Below, piece after piece: positions 49,601-60,674 of a DNA stretch of 64,000 nt. The notes under the pieces were generated by a model. It was not told where the DNA came from. It saw only the letters and a list, made by a program, of their open reading frames with translations, and ran no database searches. Location of the stretch: assembly GCF_037042905.1 (NCBI RefSeq), contig NC_087245.1:13162501-13226500 (forward strand). Reading direction: 5' to 3'. The position numbers and the translations under genes were made by a program. Origin of the DNA: Lytechinus pictus. Lineage: Eukaryota > Echinodermata > Echinoidea > Temnopleuroida > Toxopneustidae. How positions within the stretch are numbered: position 1 is the stretch's first letter; every line of letters starts with the position of its first letter.

Positions 49601-52600
49601 TTTCCAATTCAGCAAGCTTGCTCTGATTAATATCATCTAAATGAATACCAATGTTGTCATTTGATAGGATCATCACAACAGCATTCATGGCTACCACTGT
49701 AGTCTTTGTGTGCTTCAGTCTGGCTGCCTTGATGTCACAGCAGAGAACTATGCTCTTCTTGGCAGGTAAGCTCATTGATGAATTGTCACTTGGTCAACAC
49801 CCACTTTGCCTACTTTTCATTTGGTCTAATTTTTGTCTCACCTGCATAGCAGAGTGTGACTATAGGCGCCGCTTTTCCGGCGGCGGCGTCAACATCAAAT
49901 CTTAACCTAAGATTAAGTTTTTGAAATGACATCATAACTTAAAAAGTATATGGGCCTAGTTCATGAAACTTGGACATAAGGGTAATGAAGTGTTACTGGA
50001 CATCCTGCCTGAGTTTTAGGTCACATGACCAAGGTCAAAGGTCATTTAGGGTCAATGAACTTAGCCTATGTTGGGGAACTAATATTGAAATCTTAACCTT
50101 AGGTTAAGTTTTTGAAATGTCATCATAACTTAAAAAGTATATGGGCCTAGTTCATGAAACTTGGGACATAAGGGTAATGAAGTGTTGCTGGACATCCTGC
50201 CTGAGTTTTAGGTCACATGACCAAGGTCAAAGGTCATTTAGGGTCAATGAACTTTGGCCGAATGGGGGTATCTGTTGAATTACCATCATAACTTTGAAAG
50301 TTTATGGATCTGATTCATGAAACTTGGACATAATAGTAATCAAGTATCACTGAACATCCTGTGCAAGTTTCAGGTCACATGATTAAGGTAAAAGGTCATT
50401 TAGGGTCTATGAACTTTGGCCAAATTGGGGGTATTTGTTGAATTACCATCATAACTTTGAAAGTATATTGGTCTAGTTCATAAAACTTGGACATAAGAGT
50501 AATCAAGTATCACTGTACATCCTGTGCACATTTCAGGTCACATGACCAAGGTCAAAGGTCAATGAACTTTGGCCATAATGGGGGTATCTGTTGACTTACC
50601 ATCATAACTTTGAAAGTTTATGGATCTGACTCATGAAACTTGGACATAAGAGTAATCAAGTATCACTGAACATCCTGTGCGAGTTTTAGGTCACATGTTC
50701 AAGGTCAAAGGTCATGTAAGGTCAATGAACTTTGGCCATGTTGGGGGTATTTGTTGAATTACCATCATATCTCTGTAAGTGTATTGGTCTAGTTCATAAA
50801 ACGTGGACATAAGAGTAACCAAGTATCACTGAACATCTTGTGCGAGTTATAGTAGTTTTCAAAGTCAGCACTGCTGCTATATTGAATCGCGTGATGCAGG
50901 TGAGACCGCCAGAGGCATTCCACTTGTCATGTATATGTTGCCGATTCACCAAGTTGTCTAATTTTAGGTAGCCTAAATCTATTTCGTCTAATATCCATTT
51001 GATCTAACACCACCTCGCTCTAAATGATTTGACAGTAGTTATAAACCACATTCTCTAAGTGCAAAATAATGCGTTAACAATTGGTAGACCATCTTGGCAT
51101 TAGTCTGATAGTGAGTATTATACAAAATGGTTGTTGGACCAATCAGTAATTAGAACAAATTGATAGGGAACCAAGTGGGTTTGACATAATGGATTTAGAT
51201 AATCGTAGAATATGCTGATCAGTTGTATAGAAAATGGATACAAACGAGCCGATCAACAGACAAAATCATTGAGATATATATAGGCAGTGACAGATTCATT
51301 TCTATGGTAAAGTTTACTGCACAGTCCTCTGGGATTTTTTTCTTTTGGAGCAAAATAACATATTTTCCACAAGAAATGTTGAGAGATTTGTTTTAAAGAG
51401 AGGACTTGAAGAAAATGTTTCTGAGTGGGATACCTGTTTAAAGATCTTGCCAAAAGTATTTTTGGATTTGATTTTGTCATGCCTTTAGAAGATATTCATG
51501 TTGATTATTTTATGTGTTTTCTCTTTTTATTGTTAAGGACCTTTGATGTCAGGTCTGTCTATGATGATGATCATGTCTCTTGTCAACATCTTCTTCAGGT
51601 CTGCCATGGTGTTTCAGGTTAGTAATAGAAGAATTACGCCTCTTTATTCTTACTCTGCTAGGAGGATTGCTTGTTCAAAGGTTCTAACAAATCATTACCA
51701 TAAATTACCTTTCAAATGCCTCCAGTTCTTAAATAGTCACTTATGTAAAAGAATGATGTTCTGTTTAAAGTGAAAGAGAGTTATATAAGAAAATTACTTT
51801 GAAACACAACTTCTGTGTTGCCCCCTATTTTTATTTCTCATTTGATAGTTATTGTTTTATGTCAAAGGAAGATACTAGATCCTTTGCCAAACTGGCAGTT
51901 TTCTCAGAAAATTCTGCTGGAAGCATGTAAAGAATGAATGTAAAGAATGATACAGGAGTTCGATCCTATAAATTGTCAGTGATGTAATGTTCTATATAAA
52001 ATTGTAACCTCTTTGGTACATACATACATATACATGAAATCCCTGTAAAAGTTAATACAATCACTTTTCAGTGAGATTTTCATTATTTTTACATGTATCT
52101 GCTAATAGTGGTATTGTTAAAACAAAATCCATTCTTAAATACCAAAAAAGTTACTATGATACATGTACATCTACATAGACATTTTCAAATCCCTTTTCCC
52201 CTTCTTTTGAGGTAATTGGTAAAGTCTGACATGTTTTACTATCATGCCCAGGTTTTTTTTCTGTCCATTGAACTTGAAAATATAAAATACATGTATTGGA
52301 AGTTCGTAAATGTTAAATATTAAGAACAGTACTTTAGGAAATTATATTTGTATATATTCTAAGTGATATTACTGTGATATAAAATCTATCTTGCCATAAA
52401 ACAATTGTGATTGCTGTGTTATCTGTGTAGTTTGGCCTGTATATTGGAGTGGTAATCTTCAGTGGATTCATCCTCTTTGACACCCAACTCATTGTTGAGA
52501 AACACCTCCGAGGTGATAGAGACTTCATCATGTAAGTATCACAGGAATCCTCTTTTTGACCCCCTTATGAGTAACAAATATGTGGGTGCCCCCTTTCTAG

Positions 52601-55000
52601 GTGGGTTTTCAAGCTATAGCCTAATCACACCAGTTGTCAGTGAATCTTGCCCTTCATGATTTTGGCACATGAAATCAGAGAAGGCCAAATCTAGGATAAG
52701 ACTATGAGCATTGGCTAGAAGAACCCTTGAATCAACATGGCAAATGTAGTAACAGAGTACAATGCTACATGCAGCTTGTGCACAGAAAATTATGCGCCTG
52801 AAGGCGACCGCACACCTTACGATTGGTCTGCGACCAGATTTCAGAATAAAATGTAGTAGAATCTGATGCTAATATTGAGACTTGGAATATCCTACTATGT
52901 AATGTTCTAAATCATCTTACGAATACCTATGTTCAAATCTGCGAATTAAATATTTAGTCGTAATGACATCATAGCAGTCGTACGATTGGCTATGATTTGA
53001 AACTAATTTGGCCTTTACTCCAAAATAAAGGCTTGCAATCTTTCAAAATGGTTATATTAGTATTCTTTCAATTAATTTTAACCTCAAATAAAATGATATG
53101 TTCCATTCACATTTTTAGAAAATGAGCAAAATGCAATTTGTTCTAAAATCGGATCGCCAACAGTCGGAAGGTGTGCGGTGGCCTTAAGGTTTTGATATTT
53201 TACACATAAAAATTGGGTGAAGATATTGGTAGTATTGATCGATATCTATCAATTTGTATTTAGCGGGTCACCCAAATTGCTTTACAATGAGGATCATGCA
53301 ATCATCCAGTGATTCGTAGCAATCACCATAGAGGTCCACTGGCACACCTCAATTTCAGCACTTGTATTGGTAAGAGTGGTCTCTTGAAGCATACCAACAG
53401 ACCATTTGAAGAGACAAATAGTGATTTTCACCGACTATATGCCATAAGTTACTGAAATCCTTGCATCTAATAGCCTCAGAGCAATTGACGCATTATTTCC
53501 ATGAAAATGTTACCCAGAAAGGTCAACGGTAAGCCTTATGTAATGGAAAAAAGGGTAATTGAATGTTGTTTGACATTGAATGTTGCTTGAGGCAATATGC
53601 AGAGATGCCAACCGTTACGGATTCGCCGTATTTGTTCCGATTTTATTCCTCCAATTACGGTGTTACGGCAACAATAAAAAGGTTACGGAAAAAACAACTA
53701 CAATACATGTGTATTGTGTATTGCTTTGCTGTGCATGTGTATATATGCGTGTATTGTTTATTGTGCATGTATATGCGTGTATTGTGTATACATGTATCGT
53801 GCATGCAGCGTGTGTGTGGCCAACGGTAAACCAACGGGAGTTTCTCTACTGAGATTTCTATTGCAAGCGCCTCCGCGTGCTGCTGCTGAATACACAGCGA
53901 AGTGCGGAATGCAAGCCGCGGTTCATGCATGCACAATGTCAATGGCGATTAATCATTGGGTGGTTGAGCGTATAAACGATGCTACTTCGCGGGATGTTCC
54001 TGAGAAACTCCCATTTGTTCCTGACAAATATGGTAAATATTCCTGACAACCATCCCTTTAGGTTGGCATCTCTGAATATGCTGTGATATTGCAGTTGATT
54101 AAAATGATGACTTCAGTATCATTGCTGTCCTACTACCGTATAGGCACTAAGTTATCCAATGAAGATATTCTACCAGGAACCCTTAAAATTATTTTACTTG
54201 AATCAAATGTAGTACAATATGGATGAAAGTCGATGTGAGGAAAATTAATGCCTTTGAATTTTACCATTTTTTTCTTTCCGTTCAGGCACTCTGTGGATCT
54301 GTTCCTTGACTTTGTCAACCTGTTCCGTCACATCCTGATCCTTTTGGCTCAGAACAATGAGGTTAGTCTACATTAGTATTCCCAAATATATATCTAATAC
54401 AGGAACAGTCTGACCATATTCATCTCTGTTCAGTTTATAATCATTCTCAGTGAACTGGTACCAAATGTTGAAAAAATGTTCTTTCATTTGAAAGAGCACA
54501 TAATTTTTAGCTGAAAATCATCTGCTTAAACTTCCAGAGTAGTCATGTTGCTAAGAAAGAACAAAAATATGGTAAGATTTCAGCTTAGTTTTGGCTCTTG
54601 TGGTGGAGATCAGTTGCAACTCGAGTATGTTGCTAACAACATGTTACCAATTTATAGTAAATTGTAATATTTTGGATAAAATATAGTTCTGGCTATCGTG
54701 TGGTGTTCCCATTTTAAGTAGATTTGATCCTGTGATGTCATTTTGGTGCCTTGTTTTAACATTATTGCAACACTGCAGAAATATGTATTTTGTATTTTGG
54801 TTATAGCTTCAAGTGTGTACATATTATTGATCATAAACATAATTAGAAAATTATGTGTATGTGAATGCTCTTGTTTGTGTCTGTGCACTTGAAGAATTTA
54901 TATTATCATCATCATCATCTGTACCATATTATGTTCTGACCTGTTATTCCACTTGTTATTTGATTTCCAGAACAAGAACCGTCGCAACAGAAAGAAGTAG
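46607..55000 (+). CDS. tmbim6: Bax inhibitor-1 / TMBIM6 (nine coding exons)
   Basis: Nine exons join in frame (62+109+121+49+98+80+101+76+30 nt) to 241 residues; human TMBIM6 has 237. It starts MDFLSGNRKIEWNALFQFS, matching the family N-terminus, followed by six hydrophobic segments at about 32-57, 58-76, 87-109, 115-137, 142-166 and 172-190, then a C-terminal hydrophobic stretch at 210-228 and a basic tail (NKNRRNRKK). Asp190 (in LFDTQLIVEK) and Asp215 (in LFLDF) match the paired acidic residues proposed to gate Ca2+ leak in BI-1 and bacterial YetJ. The protein is an ER membrane Ca2+-leak and stress/apoptosis regulator by family knowledge. It is intact, with all junctions GT/AG. Introns carry SINE and MITE insertions. 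Confidence 0.96.
47188..47296 (+). CDS. tmbim6: tmbim6 coding exon 2
   Basis: Encodes residues 21-57, including HLKRVYSCLAMCMMAAAVGS, the first membrane segment. Acceptor TTATCCAG, donor GTAGTC. Ends in phase 0. Confidence 0.93.
47940..48060 (+). CDS. tmbim6: tmbim6 coding exon 3
   Basis: Encodes residues 58-97 plus one base: membrane segment 2, the loop IPQTVENQGKR, and LLGFAFCVG entering segment 3. Acceptor GCCCACAG, donor GTAAGT. Confidence 0.94.
48086..48479. mobile_element. hAT-like MITE in tmbim6 intron 3, 5-bp target duplication
   Basis: The ends CAGGGTTCTCAGC and GCTGGGAACCCTG are flanked by AGACA on both sides (48081-48085, 48480-48484). The interior has repeated TCAGGGAAAAAT words on both sides. 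It begins only 25 bases after the exon 3 donor. Confidence 0.82.
48777..48880 (+). mobile_element. SINE body fragment in tmbim6 intron 3
   Basis: GGAAGGCGTTATCTAATCAT, then CATTTTCCACTCC and AAATGGGTGCTC, match the SINE body at 1053-1135 in order. It is divergent, without head or tail. Confidence 0.5.
49129..49177 (+). CDS. tmbim6: tmbim6 coding exon 4
   Basis: A 49-nt exon encoding the rest of Gly98 to codon 114: VSTGPLLTVVAEIDPS, matching GVGLGPALEF in vertebrates. Acceptor TTTCAG, donor GTAAGT. Confidence 0.93.
49668..49765 (+). CDS. tmbim6: tmbim6 coding exon 5
   Basis: Encodes residues 114-146 plus one base: IITTAFMATTVVFVCFSLAA (membrane segment 4), then QQRTMLFLAG. Acceptor TTGATAG, donor GTAAGC. 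Confidence 0.94.
49783..51220. repeat. Degenerate GTCTAAT-type repeat interrupted by the DR1 element
   Basis: Words such as TTTGGTCTAAT (49821-49831), TTGTCTAATTTTAGG, ATTTCGTCTAATATCCATTT and, inverted, AATGGTTGTTGGACCAAT flank the 49835-50906 element on both sides. This suggests the latter inserted into a copy of the 22988-23358 repeat type. Confidence 0.55.
49835..50906. mobile_element. 1.07-kb element with tandem units carrying DR1 motifs
   Basis: Perfect 13-base inverted ends, GTCTCACCTGCAT (49835-49847) and ATGCAGGTGAGAC (50894-50906), enclose about six imperfect units of 150-190 bp. The units share CATCATAACTT, GTTCATGAAACTTGGACATA and CACATGACCAAGGTCAAAGG. Four units hold an exact AGGTCAAAGGTCA (50032, 50224, 50549, 50702); one is mutated (50386). 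No protein is encoded and no target duplication was found. Confidence 0.82.
51538..51617 (+). CDS. tmbim6: tmbim6 coding exon 6
   Basis: Encodes the rest of Gly147 to Gln173: PLMSGLSMMMIMSLVNIFF, then RSAMVFQ. Acceptor TTGTTAAG, donor GTTAGT. Ends in phase 0. Confidence 0.93.
51618..52430 (+). other. tmbim6: tmbim6 intron 6
   Basis: An 813-bp intron, AT-rich, without a recognisable element. It contains scattered ACATGTA words. Confidence 0.8.
52431..52531 (+). CDS. tmbim6: tmbim6 coding exon 7
   Basis: Encodes residues 174-206 plus two bases: FGLYIGVVIFSGFILFDTQL, then IVEKHLRGDRDFI. Carries Asp190 of the acidic pair. Acceptor TGTGTAG, donor GTAAGT. Confidence 0.95.
52802..53184. mobile_element. 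MITE, CCGCACACCTTACGA family, copy 1
   Basis: The ends AGGCGACCGCACACCTT and AAGGTGTGCGGTGGCCT are inverted. A second, longer copy of the family is nested in the element at 60675-61680. It is non-coding and lies in tmbim6 intron 7. Confidence 0.8.
53600..54074. mobile_element. MITE with CAGAGATGCCAACC ends and 6-bp target duplication
   Basis: Perfect 14-base inverted ends, CAGAGATGCCAACC and GGTTGGCATCTCTG, are flanked by AATATG on both sides (53594-53599, 54075-54080). The interior has a TGTGTATTG-rich tract (53705-53800) and a GC-richer part with an open frame to 54046 that I cannot assign. It lies in tmbim6 intron 7, 212 bp before exon 8. Confidence 0.88.
54286..54361 (+). CDS. tmbim6: tmbim6 coding exon 8
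   Basis: Encodes residues 207-232: MHSVDLFLDFVNLFRHILIL, then LAQNNE. Carries Asp215 of the acidic pair. Acceptor TTCAG, donor GTTAGT. Confidence 0.94.
54971..55000 (+). CDS. tmbim6: tmbim6 coding exon 9 (basic C-terminus)
   Basis: Encodes NKNRRNRKK and the TAG stop, after acceptor GATTTCCAG. A basic tail is typical of BI-1, where it is described as pH sensing and important for function. Confidence 0.9.
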   Translation, partial: NKNRRNRKK

Positions 55001-55782
55001 ATTCACCCTTCTCTCCGCTTCAAGCATTATGGAAACATCTGAAATTTTCATTTCAATTTCATGAATTTCAAAAGATAATTAACACATCTAATTTTCATAT
55101 TTTATAATTTTCATAGATTCTATTATTAAAATTTTGATAAGCATTTGTGCATAATGGTCAATGTTGCTGCTGTGACAGACAAAGCAGATGTGGATTATAT
55201 AGTTAACAATCGGGGAGAGTCACAAGCATTTAGATTTATGAGTCAAATATAAATATCAAGAATGAACATTAGTATAGCTCAGTTCTCTTATTTAATTACC
55301 ATTCATTTAATCCAAGGACAATTCAACACTTGTACCTGTTAATATTTGTGTAATGTGGCTACTGTGTTTCTGTGTATGCTATGGTGAAGTTTAAAAAAAA
55401 AATCCATCGACTTTTGGGTTAATACTGATCTTTGGTAGAGAAAGTCATAAGAATTTAAAAATATGGTTACTTTAAACCTCAGATGATGATAGTAATATGT
55501 AGCATACAGCACCATATACATGTATCTCATTGACCGTTTGCCTATTGAAGGGCCCTGTATATAACCCTGACTTCAGATAATACAATGATACAAAAATATT
55601 TAGATATATCCCAGAAACATTATCATTATCATTAAACCTTTTTTTTTCTTTCCACAATGTCTTTATAACACTTGTTAATTTTTCAGATAGGGTTCCTGGT
55701 TCTTTTGATAGAAAAGGATAAGGCATAATATTTCTTGAGAAATCAAAGACGTATGAAGCTTCTGAATTCTTGAAGGAAAAGG

Positions 55783-55788
55783 AATAAA
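55783..55788 (+). promoter_or_regulatory. tmbim6: Candidate polyadenylation signal AATAAA for tmbim6
   Basis: The first canonical AATAAA after the stop, 783 bp downstream, in GGAATAAAGTGTC. A weaker ATTAAA lies at 55125. This gives a plausible 3' untranslated region of about 0.8 kb. Confidence 0.35.
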
Positions 55789-57276
55789 GTGTCATTGTGT
55801 AGGTGGATATTGTAATTGCATAAAGTATAACCATCTCAGCATTGTTTAAATTATAGTTCTTTAGCATGAGGTTATGTCGGGCTCAAATTTATAAGTAAAC
55901 CTGCACAACATGATTCTCACATGTACAAGTTTCTTTTATGTGAATATGAATATTTTTCACCTCACTATTTGAATGTGATTATTTCTTCATAGGTCAAATG
56001 TATACAAAACGCAAATTGGATATCATTTGTTTGTAAATCATCATGATTAAATATTTCATCTCGTAAATATAGTATATATATTGTAGCTTTATCAGTTCAA
56101 AGGAATGTAAAGGAAAACATCTTATTGAATCACCTAGATATAAGGTAATCTTTATTGACATTTTTTATGTTCAACTTTTAAGTTGTACACAATTTGATTT
56201 ACAACTAAAGAAATCTTGTATCACTTGCATTTAATTATGAAGAATACTCCAGAGTCCACTTATTTAGACACTGTTGTTTGCGATGATACATGTGAATATA
56301 GGTAAATCTACCGAAATCAAATCTCTCTGGACCACGAAAATATTGTTGATATTGAAGTGAATAACACATGCTTGCCTAATCTGGTCTGAAAATTACTTTG
56401 TCTTTGGCGATTATTTTGCTTGTGGAGGGTTGACTTGTGCACACTAACTGTATTATTTGCTCCGGTTAGTTGTTCTGATGGAAAATCTGCATATTGACCT
56501 GACCCCGACCGTTTGTCTTCCAAAAAATAAGCAGAAGATGCCACTGGAGCAAATTTTATGTCACCAGAGCAGATGTTTCACTGATTTAGCCGATTACAGG
56601 TTAACTTGGCTAGTAAGTAGTGCATCAATAAGTCAAATATTTGACCAATTTAAAGCAATTTTTAGACCAGATTATTCAAACATGTTTTGTTATACCTCTA
56701 CTACATGCAAGTCAAATTTCCAGAACATACTGTTGTGGTCCCCAAATATTTGACATTTAGGCAAATTTACCTGTACTGTTGGCACAAGGATTACTTGAGC
56801 ATTGTGTGCAATAGAAAGGAGGTGAGGATGAGCAACGAGAGATTGGTAAAGAAAAAGTGAAATGTGATTGGGAGAAGGGGGTAGGGGTTAAGGAGGATAA
56901 AAAGTGGACCAGATGGAGACATTTCCATTCTGTCTCCCGTTTTCATATTTCTACTCAACCTCTTTCATCTTGATCCCTCTTCTCTTCTATATCATCTCAT
57001 GCTTCCATATCTATATGTGTCTATTTCTCAGTCCCTCCTCCTCCCCCTTTGCCTCTTCGTTCTATTTGCCCACTCCCTCTCTCTTTTGGTCTTCTTTCTT
57101 TCATGTCCCCCCCCCCCTTCTCTCTTATCACCATATACCACTTCCTCTGAAGTATTTACTAGTAATAGAAAATGAAAAAAAAAATCAGTATTCCAGTTTC
57201 ATTTTACTAAAAATTTAATGAAAATGTTGCATGGTATACTTTCTTGATAGGGCAGTGGAACATGGACATAACAATA
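55789..57276. other. Intergenic DNA, no gene seen
   Basis: AT-rich with a pyrimidine-rich tract at about 56925-57125. No exon or element is supported. Confidence 0.45.
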
Positions 57277-57679
57277 AGCCCGTTCACGGTTGTAAACTGC
57301 GCATGAGCAGTAAAGGTCATTTGAGATAAACCATGAAGGTGGTTTTCAAATTCACTGACACAGGCATTTGTGAATCAATGATTATTCATGTATTTCTTTT
57401 GATATATTATTTTCATCACATCCAAGCTGAAGAGTATTTGACAGTAGCCCAAACTATAGTCAAATGTGCCAAAAGCAGGTAAACAGACTTCCAAACTTTA
57501 CCCCTGATGTACTATTCTAGTCACCTGGTATATACATTGCCTTTAGTTCTTAGAATTTGAATGCTTTGCAGCGAAAACCTATGCAACATCTTCATTTGAA
57601 AATGTTAGTGCTCATCCTAATGAAAAAACACAAAGGTCATTTGAGGAGATGATCATGAGCTATTAAACGTGAACTGGCT
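57277..57679. mobile_element. MITE with AGCCCGTTCACG ends, TA target site
   Basis: The ends AGCCCGTTCACGGTT and AACGTGAACTGGCT are inverted, with CATGAGC and AAAGGTCATTTGAG words repeated inside. TA flanks both ends (57275-57276, 57680-57681). Confidence 0.65.
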
Positions 57680-57681
57680 TA

Positions 57682-59747
57682 TATTCAAGTAGAGTTAAAG
57701 GGGGGAAAGTGACACTGATGTCTGTAATAGCTCTATGGCCTGATAAAGGCATGAAAATGATGAAAGAAAGAAACATCAATGATGGTTGGACGAAAACACA
57801 TCAAAGAATTTTTAAGTTTAATTTTTTTTTCAATGCCATATGGGAAGCTCACTCATATTTCATCTAGTAATTCCATACAGTGTCATCTAGAACTGGCAAT
57901 GAGTTTAAATGTGCATTCAATAGATATCAGACATCACCTCAAACGATTCCAGGAAATAAATATATTCAATCATCACAATTGATTAAAAAAATGGCAATTA
58001 ATTAAATTCAATGAAAGACATCTGACCTTGGGTTAATGAACATGGAAGGTCAAAAGAAAAAATGGCAGCATCATATTCTTATTAGATGTCTAAATTCAAG
58101 TAGAATTATTTCAAAGTCCTGAATATACCAAGGAGATATCATCTCCTTGAATATACAAAGACGATTTTGAATCCAGGGTTTGTAAACATGGTTTATGCAT
58201 TGATTTTGCTTTTTAGGGCATATTCTGGAGAAAGAGTTCAATAATTAATGCACTTCTTTTAGCTGCACTAAATGAATGCTCATATTAAACTATGATTTGA
58301 CTTTATTTCCAATGTAAATTCAAATGAACAGTGCACTCATTAATTCAAAGCTTGCCAGATATTAATGTTCAAATCCATACCAACAAGAGTAAAGTTAGCA
58401 TCTTCAGGAATATTGTGCATTCAATATTAGATTCTTTCTCGGTCTCCATAAGCTGTAGTTTCAAATTCTAAATCCCGAATGGTTGCTATGAATTCCTACA
58501 ATCAAATAAACTCAATAGCTAGTACATAAATATAGGCATCTCCATTATAGGATTAGTAATACCATTTTACACTTTGCTTCATGATTCAACATTAAAGGTT
58601 TTATTCCAAATAATTTCCACTTTTATTATTTTACACATACATAGGATTAACACATACAATTTGCCATAGAGCATGATAAAAAAAGGCACAAAAAGTGAGA
58701 AAAAATATTCATCCCCTTGGCCTGTAATTTTTACTTATAGTCTCAATGAAATGATACACTTCATTGAATTATGATTATGAAAGAACGCTGGCAAACTACT
58801 TTGTTGCAAAGTAATGTACATGTATATTCATGACCAATTGAGATGAATATCCATAACAACATCTACATGTATATATTTTCTCTGCTATTTGAGCATTAAA
58901 TAAAGGAATATTTTTAACATTTATCCACTGCTGTATTCTGAGCCAATAGGAATGTGGTTGGGTAGTTCTGCATGTATATTTTGACCCTCTTGTATCCGTA
59001 ATTATATAGGGAAATATGAGAATGCTTCAAGCACAACCACTATAATTTTCTCAAGGTGCTTCGATATTACCGTGGGTCAGTATATTATCATCTTATTTCA
59101 ATTATCATAGTGATTGGGAATGAGGTACGCCATTGGCTAAACCTCATAATTTTTACTTGCCTCAGTCGTCCATCAGCGCATATTTGCACACTTCAACCAA
59201 TCACAAAAATGCCTTATCTGTCAATTGCAATAAGATAAAAATATGATTTTCAGAAGACTGGCCCTTTATAAATCTTAGTAAGACATAATGAGAAAATCAA
59301 ATTAAATTAATTGTATTTCTATGATATAATTGATCATTCATATAAAATACTTTATACATGTATAAAAAATAAATGCATAAAATAGTAGTAGTACTGCATA
59401 TTCATTCATTTCAACTATTAATTGAACATGAAAACTTGTTGAAACATAATATACATCATAATATCCAATCTCCTCGAAATTAAAATATCTAGCTATGCTA
59501 CTTATTGGGCTTATTAGGAAGTTTCACATGAAGCTCTTTGCAATTGTTACTATTTCAATTATAGCAAATCAAGTGCACGATTAAGTGCTTTGATGACCTA
59601 TTGAACTGGCAAATGCTTGCATGTTTCCTGCATGCAATGCAACCTTAAACTAAAGTAGTTTTACTTTGAGAGTAGTTTTACTTTGTCTGGCTATAGTATA
59701 AGGGCATTAGGATATTTGCATTGTCAATTCCCATTCCTGGTGAGCGT
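57682..59747. other. Intergenic DNA, no gene seen
   Basis: About 2 kb of AT-rich sequence. Nothing could be recognised apart from short repeats of ACATGTAT. Confidence 0.45.
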
Positions 59748-59897
59748 TTCATCAACATTTTTGTCCGACAAGTTGTCAGATCTGACAATTTTCCTTGATC
59801 AGTTCTGATTGGCTGAGAGGCATTGTTACTATGGGAACTGTCGGATAAAACATCTGACAAGTCCTTTCATGAGACGCTAGCTCCCCAGTTGTTGCAA
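59748..59897. mobile_element. Reverse copy of the short palindromic MITE at 27978
   Basis: GAGCGTTTCATC at the left and TGAGACGCTAGCTCCCCAG at the right enclose TTGTCAGATCTGACAA (59773-59788), GATTGGCTGAGA and GGACTTGTC in complement. The order is opposite to 27978-28135. Confidence 0.65.
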
Positions 59898-60674
59898 GGC
59901 GAAGGGGCGTTAACTCTTGCATGCACAGTACATTACACATAGTGCATTCTTTAGCTACATGTAATGCCATTAAGCCAGTTGCACACACATTCACAACCTA
60001 CCGGCCTCTCATAAGCAATGCAAAATGTGCTGATTTTGACTTTTTGAAGAAAGATTTGATCAGTAGAAATTTCAGTTGCAATGGTGTACAGTGTATATCA
60101 TAACATTACAAAAGGATCTGCACATATGCATGACCAGTCATTTACTTAGTGTTAGACACATAATTTCACTTATGACCAGTGATAAGCAGTTAAACAAGTA
60201 TTGACTTTTCATGGTTTATGAAATAACAAGGATGCGCAGCATATCTAAAGAAAAATACCATTTGGTTTGGGCATCAGTATGATTAACCACACTTGGTACT
60301 TTCAAAACAGCCCTTACAGGCCATACCTTGGCCCCTTATCAAACTATTCTAAAGGTATCTTGTGTGCGTTATTCTTACGAATGCTCTTGCTGTTATCAAC
60401 AATAGTTGGCAGTATCATAGTCATACAATAATCAAATTCTCAATTAATGATGGCATTTAAGTACTGTTTATACTGCATCCTCGAAAAAGAAAATACCTGT
60501 CACATTAAATCACAACTATGATTGATAATTGATGCATCATTGTGTAGCTTATCCCTAGAGTCCCTTTTCTTTAATTCTTTAATTTTGGGCCCTTCATATG
60601 ATGCCATTCATGCATCAGCAAATAAATAAGCAATTTAAGGAAAATGAACCGAAAATTAAGCAAAGAATATCAAA
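59898..60674. other. Intergenic DNA, no gene seen
   Basis: No recognisable gene or element. Confidence 0.45.
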
